A stretch of 64,000 nt of DNA from an uncultured Lachnospiraceae bacterium (GTDB lineage: Bacteria; Bacillota; Clostridia; Lachnospirales; Lachnospiraceae), in NCBI GenBank assembly GCA_910586645.1, contig CAJUIS010000008.1:25784-89783 (forward strand), in the 5' to 3' direction. Under the pieces are notes generated by a model, which did no database searches, had not been told where the DNA came from, and saw nothing but the letters and a program-made list of their open reading frames with translations. Both the position numbers and the translations under genes were made by a program. Of this stretch, positions 33,265 to 41,216 are shown in pieces (the stretch's first letter is position 1; the number at the start of each line of letters is the position of its first letter).

Positions 33265-34584
33265 GTGGATAAAATAAAGAAAAAAAGGGCGGCTCTGCAT
33301 AATTTGGGCTGTAAGGTAAATGCTTATGAAACAGAGGCTATGAGACAGCTATTGGAAGAAGCGGGATATGAAATTGTGGATTTTTCAGAAACTGCGGATG
33401 TGTATGTGGTAAATACATGTTCTGTGACCAATATAGCGGACAGAAAATCAAGGCAGATGCTCCGCCGCGCCAGGCGGCAGAACCCGGACGGCATTCTGGC
33501 CGCCGCAGGCTGCTATGTGCAGACGAAAACGGAGGATGTCAGAAAAGACGCGGATGTGGACATTATGATCGGCAATAATAAAAAGCGGGATCTTGTGCGT
33601 ATGATTGAGGAATTTGAGACTGACAGGAAAAGGACGGAGGCCGTTGCTCCGATCCATCAGAAGCAGCCTTACGAAGAGCTGAAGCTGGACAGAACCGCGG
33701 AACATACAAGGGCGTTCCTTAAAATACAGGACGGCTGCAATCAATTCTGCAGTTACTGCGTGATTCCTTATGCCAGAGGAAGGGCAAGGAGCAGAGCGTT
33801 TTCAGAGATTCTGGAAGAAGCGGAGCGCCTTTCGGCAAACGGATGCCAGGAAGTCGTGCTGACGGGGATTCATTTGAGCTCTTATGGAACGGACACAGGG
33901 GAAAGCCTGATTCATTTAATCCGGGAAACAGCAAAGATAAAAGGAATCCGGCGTATCCGGCTTGGATCTTTGGAGCCTATGATTGTGACGGAAGCGTTTG
34001 CGGAGGAACTTTCAAAAATTGATAAAATCTGTCCCCATTTTCATTTGTCGCTGCAAAGCGGGTGTGACGCGACATTAAAGCGGATGAACCGGAAATACAG
34101 CACAGAGGAGTATAAAAGAAGCTGTGAGTTTCTTCGAAAGCATTTTTCACATCCTGCAATTACAACAGACGTCATCGTTGGGTTTCCGGGGGAGACAGAG
34201 GAGGAATTTTCCGAAACGGAACTGTTTTTAAAGGAGATGCGTTTTTATGAGATGCATATTTTTAAATATTCCAGACGGGAAGGGACAAAAGCGGCAGCTC
34301 TGCCGGAACAGGTATCAGAACAGGTAAAGGCGAAACGAAGCGAAAGGCTGATTGCGCTGGCGGATGAAATGTCAGAGGAATTTCGCAGACATTATCTGGG
34401 AAAAGAGACAGAGGCTTTGATGGAGGAACCGTTTGAATACAACGGCAGGCGTTATTTTGCAGGGTATACAAAGGAATACGTTAAAGTTGCTTTGGAGACA
34501 GAAACGGATATGTCCAATTCTTTTGTAAAAGGGAAGGTGGCGGACAGGCTTTGCTGCCGGACATATCTTATGGTTGAATTTTGA
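33265..34584 (+). CDS. mtaB: tRNA (t6A37) methylthiotransferase MtaB
   Basis: A 439-residue radical-SAM enzyme that converts t6A37 of tRNA to ms2t6A. The N-terminal UPF0004 domain has the first cluster cysteine C16 in LHNLGCKVNAYETEA plus VNTCSV and AAAGCYVQ. The radical-SAM triad is C158, C162 and C165 (CNQFCSYC). A TRAM-like RNA-binding tail follows. CGGAGGT lies 6 bp before a GTG at 33265, so that start is preferred over a TTG at 33232. Confidence 0.94.
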   Translation: MDKIKKKRAALHNLGCKVNAYETEAMRQLLEEAGYEIVDFSETADVYVVNTCSVTNIADRKSRQMLRRARRQNPDGILAAAGCYVQTKTEDVRKDADVDIMIGNNKKRDLVRMIEEFETDRKRTEAVAPIHQKQPYEELKLDRTAEHTRAFLKIQDGCNQFCSYCVIPYARGRARSRAFSEILEEAERLSANGCQEVVLTGIHLSSYGTDTGESLIHLIRETAKIKGIRRIRLGSLEPMIVTEAFAEELSKIDKICPHFHLSLQSGCDATLKRMNRKYSTEEYKRSCEFLRKHFSHPAITTDVIVGFPGETEEEFSETELFLKEMRFYEMHIFKYSRREGTKAAALPEQVSEQVKAKRSERLIALADEMSEEFRRHYLGKETEALMEEPFEYNGRRYFAGYTKEYVKVALETETDMSNSFVKGKVADRLCCRTYLMVEF

Positions 34585-34602
34585 GATAGAATATATTACA
34601 AT
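34574..34602 (+). promoter_or_regulatory. Promoter for the ireB-ruvX operon
   Basis: TTGAAT (34574-34579) and TACAAT (34597-34602) with a 17-bp spacer. The -35 lies within the last codons of mtaB. The start of ireB is 61 bp downstream. Confidence 0.55.
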
Positions 34603-34662
34603 ATGAGCAGCAGTGCTTTTGCGTGCAAAAAACAAAAGAGCAGGATATAAGGGCGTGAAATT

Positions 34663-34926
34663 ATGCAGAATTTAAACAACACACAATTTTTTAAAGTTGA
34701 AAAAGAACCGGAGATGCAGGTAAAGGACATCCTTACCATTGTATATGAGGCTCTGACAGAGAAAGGCTATAATCCGGTCAACCAGATTGTTGGATATATT
34801 ATGTCCGGTGATCCAACCTATATCACCAGCCATAATAATGCAAGAAGTCTGATTATGAAGGTAGAACGTGACGAGATCGTAGAAGAAATATTACAGGCGT
34901 ATATAAAGGAGAAGCTGGTAAAATAA
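34663..34926 (+). CDS. ireB: IreB family regulatory phosphoprotein (UPF0297)
   Basis: An 87-residue protein of the IreB/YrzL family. In Enterococcus, IreB is phosphorylated on N-terminal threonines by the Ser/Thr kinase IreK and lowers cephalosporin resistance. Here NNTQFFKVEKE keeps a threonine at residue 7, followed by VYEALTEKGYNPVNQIVGYI and GDPTYITSHNNAR. It heads the conserved ireB-ruvX-DUF1292 trio. Confidence 0.93.
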   Translation: MQNLNNTQFFKVEKEPEMQVKDILTIVYEALTEKGYNPVNQIVGYIMSGDPTYITSHNNARSLIMKVERDEIVEEILQAYIKEKLVK

Positions 34927-34939
34927 TACGGAGGAATTT

Positions 34940-35371
34940 ATGCGGGTTTTGGGACTGGATTTTGGGGCGCGTACGGTAGGTGTGGCGGTCAGCGACGGAC
35001 TGGGGCTTACGGCGCAGGGCGTTGAGATTATCCGGAGAAAGTCCCCTGATAAGCTGCGTCAAACTTTGGCAAGGATAGAAGAACTTGTCTCTTTTTACGG
35101 TGCGGAAAAGATCATATTGGGGTACCCCAGAAATATGAACAATACAGAGGGAGAGCGCTGCGAAAAGACAAAGGCGTTTCAGGCGATGTTAGAGCGCAGG
35201 ACGAAACTTTCCGTAGAATTGTGGGACGAGCGCCTTACGACCGTTGCGGCGGACAATATAATGACGGAAAGCGGCATCCGGGGAAAAAAGCGTAAAGAGT
35301 ATGTGGATGAGATAGCCGCGATGCTGATTTTACAGGGTTATCTGGATTTTGTGAGAATGGACAGGGAATAA
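34940..35371 (+). CDS. ruvX: Holliday junction resolvase-like protein RuvX/YqgF
   Basis: A 143-residue RNase H-fold nuclease starting MRVLGLDFGARTVGVA with the first catalytic Asp. The motifs KIILGYPRNMNNTEGER, ELWDERLTT and a late DEIAAMLILQ are typical. Family roles include Holliday junction resolution and 5' maturation of 16S rRNA. It is 13 bp after ireB and 2 bp before the next gene. Confidence 0.95.
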   Translation: MRVLGLDFGARTVGVAVSDGLGLTAQGVEIIRRKSPDKLRQTLARIEELVSFYGAEKIILGYPRNMNNTEGERCEKTKAFQAMLERRTKLSVELWDERLTTVAADNIMTESGIRGKKRKEYVDEIAAMLILQGYLDFVRMDRE

Positions 35372-35373
35372 CT

Positions 35374-35637
35374 ATGGGAAAAATTATATTTACTGCTCCT
35401 GATACACAGGAAAAGATTGAGTTTTTCTGTCTGGAGCAGACACGGATTAACAATCAGAACTATCTGCTGGTCACTGAGGATGAAGATGACGATGCAGAAG
35501 CTTATATTTTAAAGGAAACGTTTTCCGAAGGGGAAGAAGCCGTTTATGAAATGGTGGAAGACGAGGAAGAACTGGAGGCCGTTGGCAAAATTTTTGCAGA
35601 ATTGATGGAGGATGTGGACTTGGAATATCAGATTTAA
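35374..35637 (+). CDS. DUF1292 (YrzB-like) protein
   Basis: An 87-residue, very acidic protein of the DUF1292 family, which regularly follows ruvX in Firmicutes. It contains FTAPDTQEKIEFFCLEQTR and ends in an acidic VEDEEELEAVGKIFAELME. No biochemical role is established for the family. Close packing with ruvX implies joint expression. Confidence 0.9.
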   Translation: MGKIIFTAPDTQEKIEFFCLEQTRINNQNYLLVTEDEDDDAEAYILKETFSEGEEAVYEMVEDEEELEAVGKIFAELMEDVDLEYQI

Positions 35638-35661
35638 AAAAGACAGGAACGGAGGGAAATT

Positions 35662-37332
35662 TTGAAACAGAAAATAAAAGAACATTCAAAGCTTAAAATC
35701 ATTCCGCTTGGAGGGTTGGAGCAGATCGGGATGAATATTACTGCTTTTGAGTATGAAGACAGTATTATCGTCGTAGACTGCGGCTTGTCGTTTCCGGAGG
35801 ATGATATGCTGGGGATTGACCTTGTCATTCCAGACATTACGTATTTGAAAGAAAATGCGGAAAAAGTAAAGGGATTTTTTATTACGCATGGGCACGAGGA
35901 TCATATCGGGGCGATCCCCTATGTGTTGAAGGAGATAAATGTACCGATTTACGCGACGAAGCTGACGATTGGAATTATTGACCACAAGCTTGGCGAACAC
36001 AATATACTGTCCAAGGTGAAGCGGAAAGTTGTAAAATACGGACAGCACATTAACCTTGGGGTTTTTCGGGTGGAATTTATCAAGACGAACCACAGCATTC
36101 AGGATGCGGCGGCGCTTGCGATTTATTCTCCGGCCGGAATCGTTGTCCATACGGGTGATTTTAAGGTGGACTACACGCCGGTGTTTGGAGACGCGATTGA
36201 TCTTGCAAGACTTGGCGAGATTGGAAAGAAGGGCGTGCTTGCGCTGATGTGCGACAGCACAAATGCAGAGCGTCCCGGTTTTACAATGTCGGAGCGTTCT
36301 GTGGGAAGGACGTTTGACAATATTTTTTCAGAACACAGGAATTCAAGAATTATCATAGCGACATTTGCATCTAACGTGGACCGTGTGCAGCAGATTATCA
36401 ATTTTGCATGCAAGTACGGCAGAAAAGTCGTCGTAGAGGGACGGAGCATGGTCAACATCATTTCCACTGCTACAGAGCTTGGTTATCTGGATATACCGGA
36501 CAATACCCTGATTGATGTGGAGCAGCTTAGAAATTATCCGGATGAGCAGACCGTTTTGATTACAACGGGAAGCCAGGGGGAGTCTATGGCGGCGTTGTCC
36601 CGTATGGCTTCCGGGATGCATAAAAAAATTACGATTAAACCGAAAGATACCATTATTTTCAGTTCCAATCCGATTCCGGGCAACGAAAAAGCAGTTTCCA
36701 ATGTCATTAATGAGCTGTTTATGAAAGGGGCGGACGTGATTTTTCAGGACGCGCACGTATCGGGACATGCCTGCCAGGAGGATATTAAGCTGATTTATTC
36801 TCTGGTGCGTCCGAAGTACGCGGTTCCCATTCACGGAGAGTACAAGCATCTGATGGCGCAGAAGAAAATCGCGGAAGAGCTTGGGTATGAAAAAGAAAAT
36901 ATTTTTATTCTTTCTTCCGGAGATGTGTTAGAATTGGATGAAGAGGGAGCGAAAGTAACCGGGCGCGTCCATGTCGGCAATGTAATGGTGGACGGGCTTG
37001 GCGTTGGAGACGTTGGAAATATTGTTCTTCGGGACAGGCAGCATCTGGCGGAAGAAGGAATTATTATTGTGGTGCTGACGTTAGAAGCCGGAAGCGGGCA
37101 GGTGCTTGCGGGGCCGGACATTGTTTCAAGGGGCTTTGTCTATGTCAGAGGTTCGGAAAGCCTGATGGATGAAGCAAGGCAGGTGCTTTTTGGCATTATG
37201 CAGGAGATGATGGATAAAAAAGTCACGGATTGGAGCAGGATTAAGACGGAGATAAAGGACGCGCTTTTGGAATTTGTCTGGAGAGAAACAAAGAGAAGGC
37301 CAATGATTATTCCGATTATTATGGAAGTATAA
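35662..37332 (+). CDS. Ribonuclease J
   Basis: A 556-residue metallo-beta-lactamase/beta-CASP ribonuclease with both 5' exonuclease and endonuclease activity, acting in rRNA maturation and mRNA decay. The zinc motif HGHEDH is at residues 76-81, and further motifs are VVHTGDFKVD, CDSTNAERPG and a late HVSGHA. The start is TTG with CGGAGGGAA upstream. Whether it is RNase J1 or J2 cannot be settled by eye. Confidence 0.95.
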   Translation: MKQKIKEHSKLKIIPLGGLEQIGMNITAFEYEDSIIVVDCGLSFPEDDMLGIDLVIPDITYLKENAEKVKGFFITHGHEDHIGAIPYVLKEINVPIYATKLTIGIIDHKLGEHNILSKVKRKVVKYGQHINLGVFRVEFIKTNHSIQDAAALAIYSPAGIVVHTGDFKVDYTPVFGDAIDLARLGEIGKKGVLALMCDSTNAERPGFTMSERSVGRTFDNIFSEHRNSRIIIATFASNVDRVQQIINFACKYGRKVVVEGRSMVNIISTATELGYLDIPDNTLIDVEQLRNYPDEQTVLITTGSQGESMAALSRMASGMHKKITIKPKDTIIFSSNPIPGNEKAVSNVINELFMKGADVIFQDAHVSGHACQEDIKLIYSLVRPKYAVPIHGEYKHLMAQKKIAEELGYEKENIFILSSGDVLELDEEGAKVTGRVHVGNVMVDGLGVGDVGNIVLRDRQHLAEEGIIIVVLTLEAGSGQVLAGPDIVSRGFVYVRGSESLMDEARQVLFGIMQEMMDKKVTDWSRIKTEIKDALLEFVWRETKRRPMIIPIIMEV

Positions 37333-37360
37333 CCGACGGGAATGATAAAGAGGAAAACGT

Positions 37361-37690
37361 ATGAGTCAGGTACAAAAAGCCGTAGAAGATTTAATCACTG
37401 CAGTAAAAGAATGTGAGGAATATCACAGATATCAAAAAGCAAGGGAAAAAATGTTTCAATATCCGGTTTTAAAGGAAAAAGCGGATGAATTTCGCAGGCT
37501 GAATTATGATTTTCAATGCAATGGCACAAATCATTTTGAAGAAAGCGACAGGCTCAGCCAGGAGTTTGCTTATGTGCTGGAACATCCGGTCGTCTGGGAA
37601 TATTTGATGGCGGAAAACGCAGTCTGCCGCATTTTGCGTCAGGTAAACTGGGAGCTTCTTCAAAACCTGGATTTTGAACTGGATTTTTAA
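37361..37690 (+). CDS. YlbF/YmcA family regulator
   Basis: A 109-residue all-helical protein of the YlbF family. In Bacillus, YlbF, YmcA and YaaT form a complex that modulates RNase Y and thereby RNA maturation, biofilm and sporulation. It follows RNase J here, consistent with an RNA-decay role. The body contains YHRYQKAREKMFQYP and FRRLNYDFQC. Confidence 0.82.
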   Translation: MSQVQKAVEDLITAVKECEEYHRYQKAREKMFQYPVLKEKADEFRRLNYDFQCNGTNHFEESDRLSQEFAYVLEHPVVWEYLMAENAVCRILRQVNWELLQNLDFELDF

Positions 37691-37726
37691 GGCGGTCATG
37701 CAGGCGCCTGGAATGCGGAGGAAGAG

Positions 37727-38146
37727 ATGAATGCCAACAAAATAGTAATGAAAATTGTAAGCGCCAGTTTTTCTGTTTTGGTTGCCATTTTGCTTTTGTT
37801 TGGCCTGTATCAGGGCGGCAAGGCGGCGTATGGCTTTGGATACCGCGTATTTACGGAGCAGGCGGTGGATGAACCGGAAGAAGGGGAAGACAAAGTCGTG
37901 CAGATTACGTCTCAAATGGGCGGCAGGGAGATTGGAAAACTGCTGGAGAAAAAAGGATTGATCCGGGATGCAAAGCTGTTTGTGGTACAGCTTGCATTAT
38001 CCTCTTATTCCAAGAAGATAAAAGCGGGAACTTATACACTTTCCACTTCCATGACGGCGCAGGAGATGATGCAGGTTATGTCCGCGGATGAGGCGGAAGG
38101 TACGGAAGAAATGGAAATCATGGAAACAGAAGAGCAGGGAAGCTGA
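37727..38146 (+). CDS. Short MltG-like membrane protein without catalytic domain
   Basis: A 139-residue protein with one membrane helix (about residues 10-32) and an outer segment matching the LysM-like part of the YceG/MltG family (GGREIGKLLEKKGLIRD, IKAGTYTLSTSMTAQEMM). It then stops in an acidic tail. The catalytic YceG domain of MltG is absent. The neighbours trmR and U32 match the Bacillus yrrL(mltG)-yrrM-yrrN-yrrO order, so it is the positional equivalent of mltG. Confidence 0.78.
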   Translation: MNANKIVMKIVSASFSVLVAILLLFGLYQGGKAAYGFGYRVFTEQAVDEPEEGEDKVVQITSQMGGREIGKLLEKKGLIRDAKLFVVQLALSSYSKKIKAGTYTLSTSMTAQEMMQVMSADEAEGTEEMEIMETEEQGS

Positions 38147-38147
38147 T

Positions 38148-38804
38148 ATGATAGCGCAAGAACGTCTGACAGGGTATATCAATTCTCTTGATATGGGAAA
38201 TACAAAATTTCTGGAAGAACTGGAACAGAAAGCGCTTGCCGCTTATGTGCCTGTGATTCGAAAAGAGACGCAGCGTCTTTTGAAACTGCTGCTCTCTCTG
38301 ACAAGGCCGAAAAGGATTTTGGAAGTGGGAACGGCTATTGGTTTTTCTGCGCTTTTTATGGCGGAGTACAATCCTGTTTCCTGTGAAATTGTCACAATAG
38401 AAAATTATAAGAAAAGAATTTTAGCCGCAAGAGAGAATTTTGAAGCGGCCGGACGCAGGGGACAGATTACTCTTTTGGAAGGCGATGCGGCGGACGTGCT
38501 TCCGGCGCTCACAGGAGAATTTGACTTTATTTTCATGGATGCGGCGAAAGGCCAGTATATCCGTTTTCTGCCGGAGGCGATCCGTCTTTTAAATGAGGGC
38601 GGCACGCTGGTATCTGACAATGTGCTGCAGGACGGCGACATTATTGAATCAAAATTTGCCGTTACAAGAAGAAACCGTACGATTCACAAAAGAATGAGAG
38701 AGTATCTCTATGAAGTGACGCATAACGACGCACTGGTCAGCGCAGTGCTTCCGGTCGGGGACGGACTGACCGTCAGCACGAAAAAAAAAGCAAGCGGAGG
38801 ATGA
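38148..38804 (+). CDS. trmR: tRNA 5-hydroxyuridine methyltransferase (TrmR/YrrM-like)
   Basis: A 218-residue O-methyltransferase of the COMT-like family. The SAM motif ILEVGTAIGFSALF starts near residue 57, and FIFMDAAKGQY and LVSDNVLQDG follow. In Bacillus, TrmR converts 5-hydroxyuridine at tRNA position 34 to 5-methoxyuridine. Being just before a U32 protein, whose relatives make the hydroxyuridine, supports this assignment. The start is ATG 38148, right after the upstream stop. Confidence 0.85.
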   Translation: MIAQERLTGYINSLDMGNTKFLEELEQKALAAYVPVIRKETQRLLKLLLSLTRPKRILEVGTAIGFSALFMAEYNPVSCEIVTIENYKKRILAARENFEAAGRRGQITLLEGDAADVLPALTGEFDFIFMDAAKGQYIRFLPEAIRLLNEGGTLVSDNVLQDGDIIESKFAVTRRNRTIHKRMREYLYEVTHNDALVSAVLPVGDGLTVSTKKKASGG

Positions 38805-38807
38805 GAA

Positions 38808-40040
38808 ATGAGACGACCGGAATTACTGATACCGGCAGGAAGCCTGGAAGTATTAAAAATAGCGGTTGTATTTGGTGCGGATGCGGTATATATTGGAGGT
38901 GAGGCATTCGGTCTTCGGGCAAAGGCCAGGAATTTTTCCAGAAAGGATATGGAGGACGGGATTGCATTTGCCCATGCGCATGGAGTAAAGGTCTATGTTA
39001 CGGCAAACATTCTGGCGCACAACGATGATTTAAAGGAGATTCGGACATATTTTGAGGAATTAAGCCAGATAGGGCCGGATGCCCTGATTATTTCAGATCC
39101 GGGCGTCTTTGCCATTGCAAAGGAAGTTTGTCCCAGGATTGAACGCCATATCAGCACCCAGGCGAATAACACCAATTACGGAACGTATCTGTTTTGGTAT
39201 GCGCAGGGAGCAAGGCGGGTGGTGTCCGCAAGGGAATTATCGCTTGCGGAAATCGGGGAAATCCGGAAAAATATTCCGGATGATCTTGAAATAGAGACAT
39301 TTGTCCATGGAGCCATGTGCATTTCCTATTCGGGACGCTGTCTTTTGAGCAATTATCTGACAGGCAGGGACGCCAACCAGGGGGCCTGTACGCACCCGTG
39401 CAGATGGAAGTATTCCATCGTGGAGGAAACGCGTCCGGGTGAGTATATGCCGGTATTTGAAAATGAAAGGGGCACTTATATTTTTAATTCCAAAGATTTG
39501 TGCATGATCGAGCATATTCCGGAATTGATGGAAGCGGGAATTGACAGTTTTAAGATCGAAGGCAGGATGAAAACGGCCCTTTACGTTGCAACGGTGGCAA
39601 GGACGTACCGGAAGGCAATTGACGATTACATGGAGTCGCCGGAAAAGTACAGGGAGAATATGCCATGGTATCTAAGCCAGATCTCAAACTGCACGTACCG
39701 TCAGTTTACGACAGGCTTTTTTTTCGGAAAGCCTTCGGAGGAAACGCAGATTTATGATAACAACACTTATCTGAAAGAGTACACATATCTTGGAATTGTG
39801 GAAGCATGCGGCAAAGACGGACTCTGTCAGATAGAGCAGCGCAACAAATTTTCTGTTGGGGAAAAGATCGAGGTAATGAAGCCGGGAGGAGAAAATATCA
39901 GCGTTTTTGTACAAGGCATCTTAGACGACGACAAAAATGCAATGGAAAGCGCGCCCCATCCCAGGCAGAAGCTGTTTGTCGATTTAGGCATTTCATTAGA
40001 GCGTTATGACATTTTACGCAGAAAGGAAGAGGAGTGTTAA
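38808..40040 (+). CDS. U32 family protein, probable tRNA uridine hydroxylation enzyme (TrhP/YrrO-like)
   Basis: A 410-residue U32 family member. The barrel starts with PELLIPAGSLEVLKIAVVFGADAVYIGG. Four cysteines (C171, C178, C194, C198 in the SGRCLLSNYLTGRDANQG and CTHPCRW region) match the iron-sulfur ligands of prephenate-dependent tRNA hydroxylases. Older databases call these collagenase-like peptidases. Only one U32 gene is present, whereas Bacillus has a pair. The gene directly follows trmR. Confidence 0.87.
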   Translation: MRRPELLIPAGSLEVLKIAVVFGADAVYIGGEAFGLRAKARNFSRKDMEDGIAFAHAHGVKVYVTANILAHNDDLKEIRTYFEELSQIGPDALIISDPGVFAIAKEVCPRIERHISTQANNTNYGTYLFWYAQGARRVVSARELSLAEIGEIRKNIPDDLEIETFVHGAMCISYSGRCLLSNYLTGRDANQGACTHPCRWKYSIVEETRPGEYMPVFENERGTYIFNSKDLCMIEHIPELMEAGIDSFKIEGRMKTALYVATVARTYRKAIDDYMESPEKYRENMPWYLSQISNCTYRQFTTGFFFGKPSEETQIYDNNTYLKEYTYLGIVEACGKDGLCQIEQRNKFSVGEKIEVMKPGGENISVFVQGILDDDKNAMESAPHPRQKLFVDLGISLERYDILRRKEEEC

Positions 40041-40042
40041 GT

Positions 40043-41098
40043 ATGAAGCAGGAAAAATACGTCGCATATGTAGGCACCTATACGCATGAACACAGTATCG
40101 GAATCCATATTTATGATTTGGATGTGGAAAAAGGATTGATGAAAGAACGCAAAGTAATCGACATTACAAATCCTTCTGATTTGCTCGTTTCGAGAAACAG
40201 AAAGTTTTTGTATTCCATTACCGACGAAGGCATAAAGGCATTTCATATTCTTCCGGACGGTGATTTGGATCCGATGAATGAACAGTGGATTGGCGGTATG
40301 AGAGGCTGCTATCTGGACGTGGATGATCAGAACAGGTATGTGTTTGTCGGAGGATACCATGACGGCAGGGTATCTATGCTGCATTTGAATGAAGACGGTT
40401 CCGTAGGCGAAATTGCCGACGGCATTTTTCATAAGGGCGTTGGACGGAGCGCGGCGGACAGAAGCTCAAGGCCGCATGTAAACTGCGTGAAAGTGACGCC
40501 GGATCAGAAATATCTCTGTGCCGTAGACGGCGGGCTGGATCATGTAAAAGTTTATAAGATTGACTATGAGCGGGGCAGGCTGAAACTTGCGGACATTATC
40601 CATGGGGATTTGGAATCGGCGCCGAAGATGATAAGGTTCAGCAAGGACGGAAAAAATGCATATGTTTTAAATGAACTGAAAAATACGGTGGATGTGTATA
40701 AGTATTATGAAGACGAGCGCGGGCCGGAGTTTGAGCGCATTCAGAAAATTTCCACACAGGCGGCAAAAGACGATCACACCAGTTCACAGAATATGGAGTT
40801 TTCTTTGGATGGAAGATATCTTTACTGTTCGAATGCAGGGCCGAATGAAGTGGCTGTTTTTGAACGGAATGCAGAGGACGGTACGCTTGCGCTGATCTGT
40901 TTTACAAGAATCAGCGGAGATTTTCCAAAAGCGCTTGCGATTTTTCCGGGCAATAAGCATTTTATGAGTCTGAACCATGAGTCAAACGAGATTTGTACAT
41001 TTAAAATCAATTACGAGAAAAAATATGCCCTGATGAACGGCAGGCCGCAGAAAATAGATAAGCCAAATTGTGTTTATATTCACAGGCTGGGAGAGTAG
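40043..41098 (+). CDS. Lactonase-family seven-bladed propeller protein
   Basis: A 351-residue cytosolic protein of the 6-phosphogluconolactonase (YkgB/Pgl-type) family. The repeats show propeller patterns such as YVGTYTHEHSIGIHIYDL, YVFVGGYHDGRVSML, HVNCVKVTPDQKYLCAVD and YLYCSNAGPNEVAVF. It may hydrolyse 6-phosphogluconolactone, but family substrates vary. The ATG at 40043 has AGGAAGAGGAG upstream, preferred to a GTG at 40034 that overlaps the U32 stop codon. Confidence 0.82.
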   Translation: MKQEKYVAYVGTYTHEHSIGIHIYDLDVEKGLMKERKVIDITNPSDLLVSRNRKFLYSITDEGIKAFHILPDGDLDPMNEQWIGGMRGCYLDVDDQNRYVFVGGYHDGRVSMLHLNEDGSVGEIADGIFHKGVGRSAADRSSRPHVNCVKVTPDQKYLCAVDGGLDHVKVYKIDYERGRLKLADIIHGDLESAPKMIRFSKDGKNAYVLNELKNTVDVYKYYEDERGPEFERIQKISTQAAKDDHTSSQNMEFSLDGRYLYCSNAGPNEVAVFERNAEDGTLALICFTRISGDFPKALAIFPGNKHFMSLNHESNEICTFKINYEKKYALMNGRPQKIDKPNCVYIHRLGE

Positions 41099-41127
41099 GA
41101 GATAGGCTTAAGACCATGTAATTACAG

Positions 41128-41192
41128 ACCATTAGGCAGTGTATGGAAGTGATAACGTCTCCGATACATCGTCTGATGGTTTTCTTTTTTTT
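41128..41192 (+). terminator. Terminator after the lactonase gene
   Basis: ACCATTAG (41128-41135) pairs with CTGATGGT (41173-41180); inner TGTATGG and CCGATACA can also pair. It is followed by TTTCTTTTTTTT. The hybrid kinase gene starts only 25 bp later and has no obvious promoter of its own. Confidence 0.8.
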
Positions 41193-41216
41193 GATATTCG
41201 AAAGGCGGTTTTCTAA

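Noticed and set aside
38808..40040. Collagenase-like protease role for the U32 protein
   Set aside because: The name is historical; the four clustered cysteines and the trmR neighbour fit tRNA hydroxylation better.
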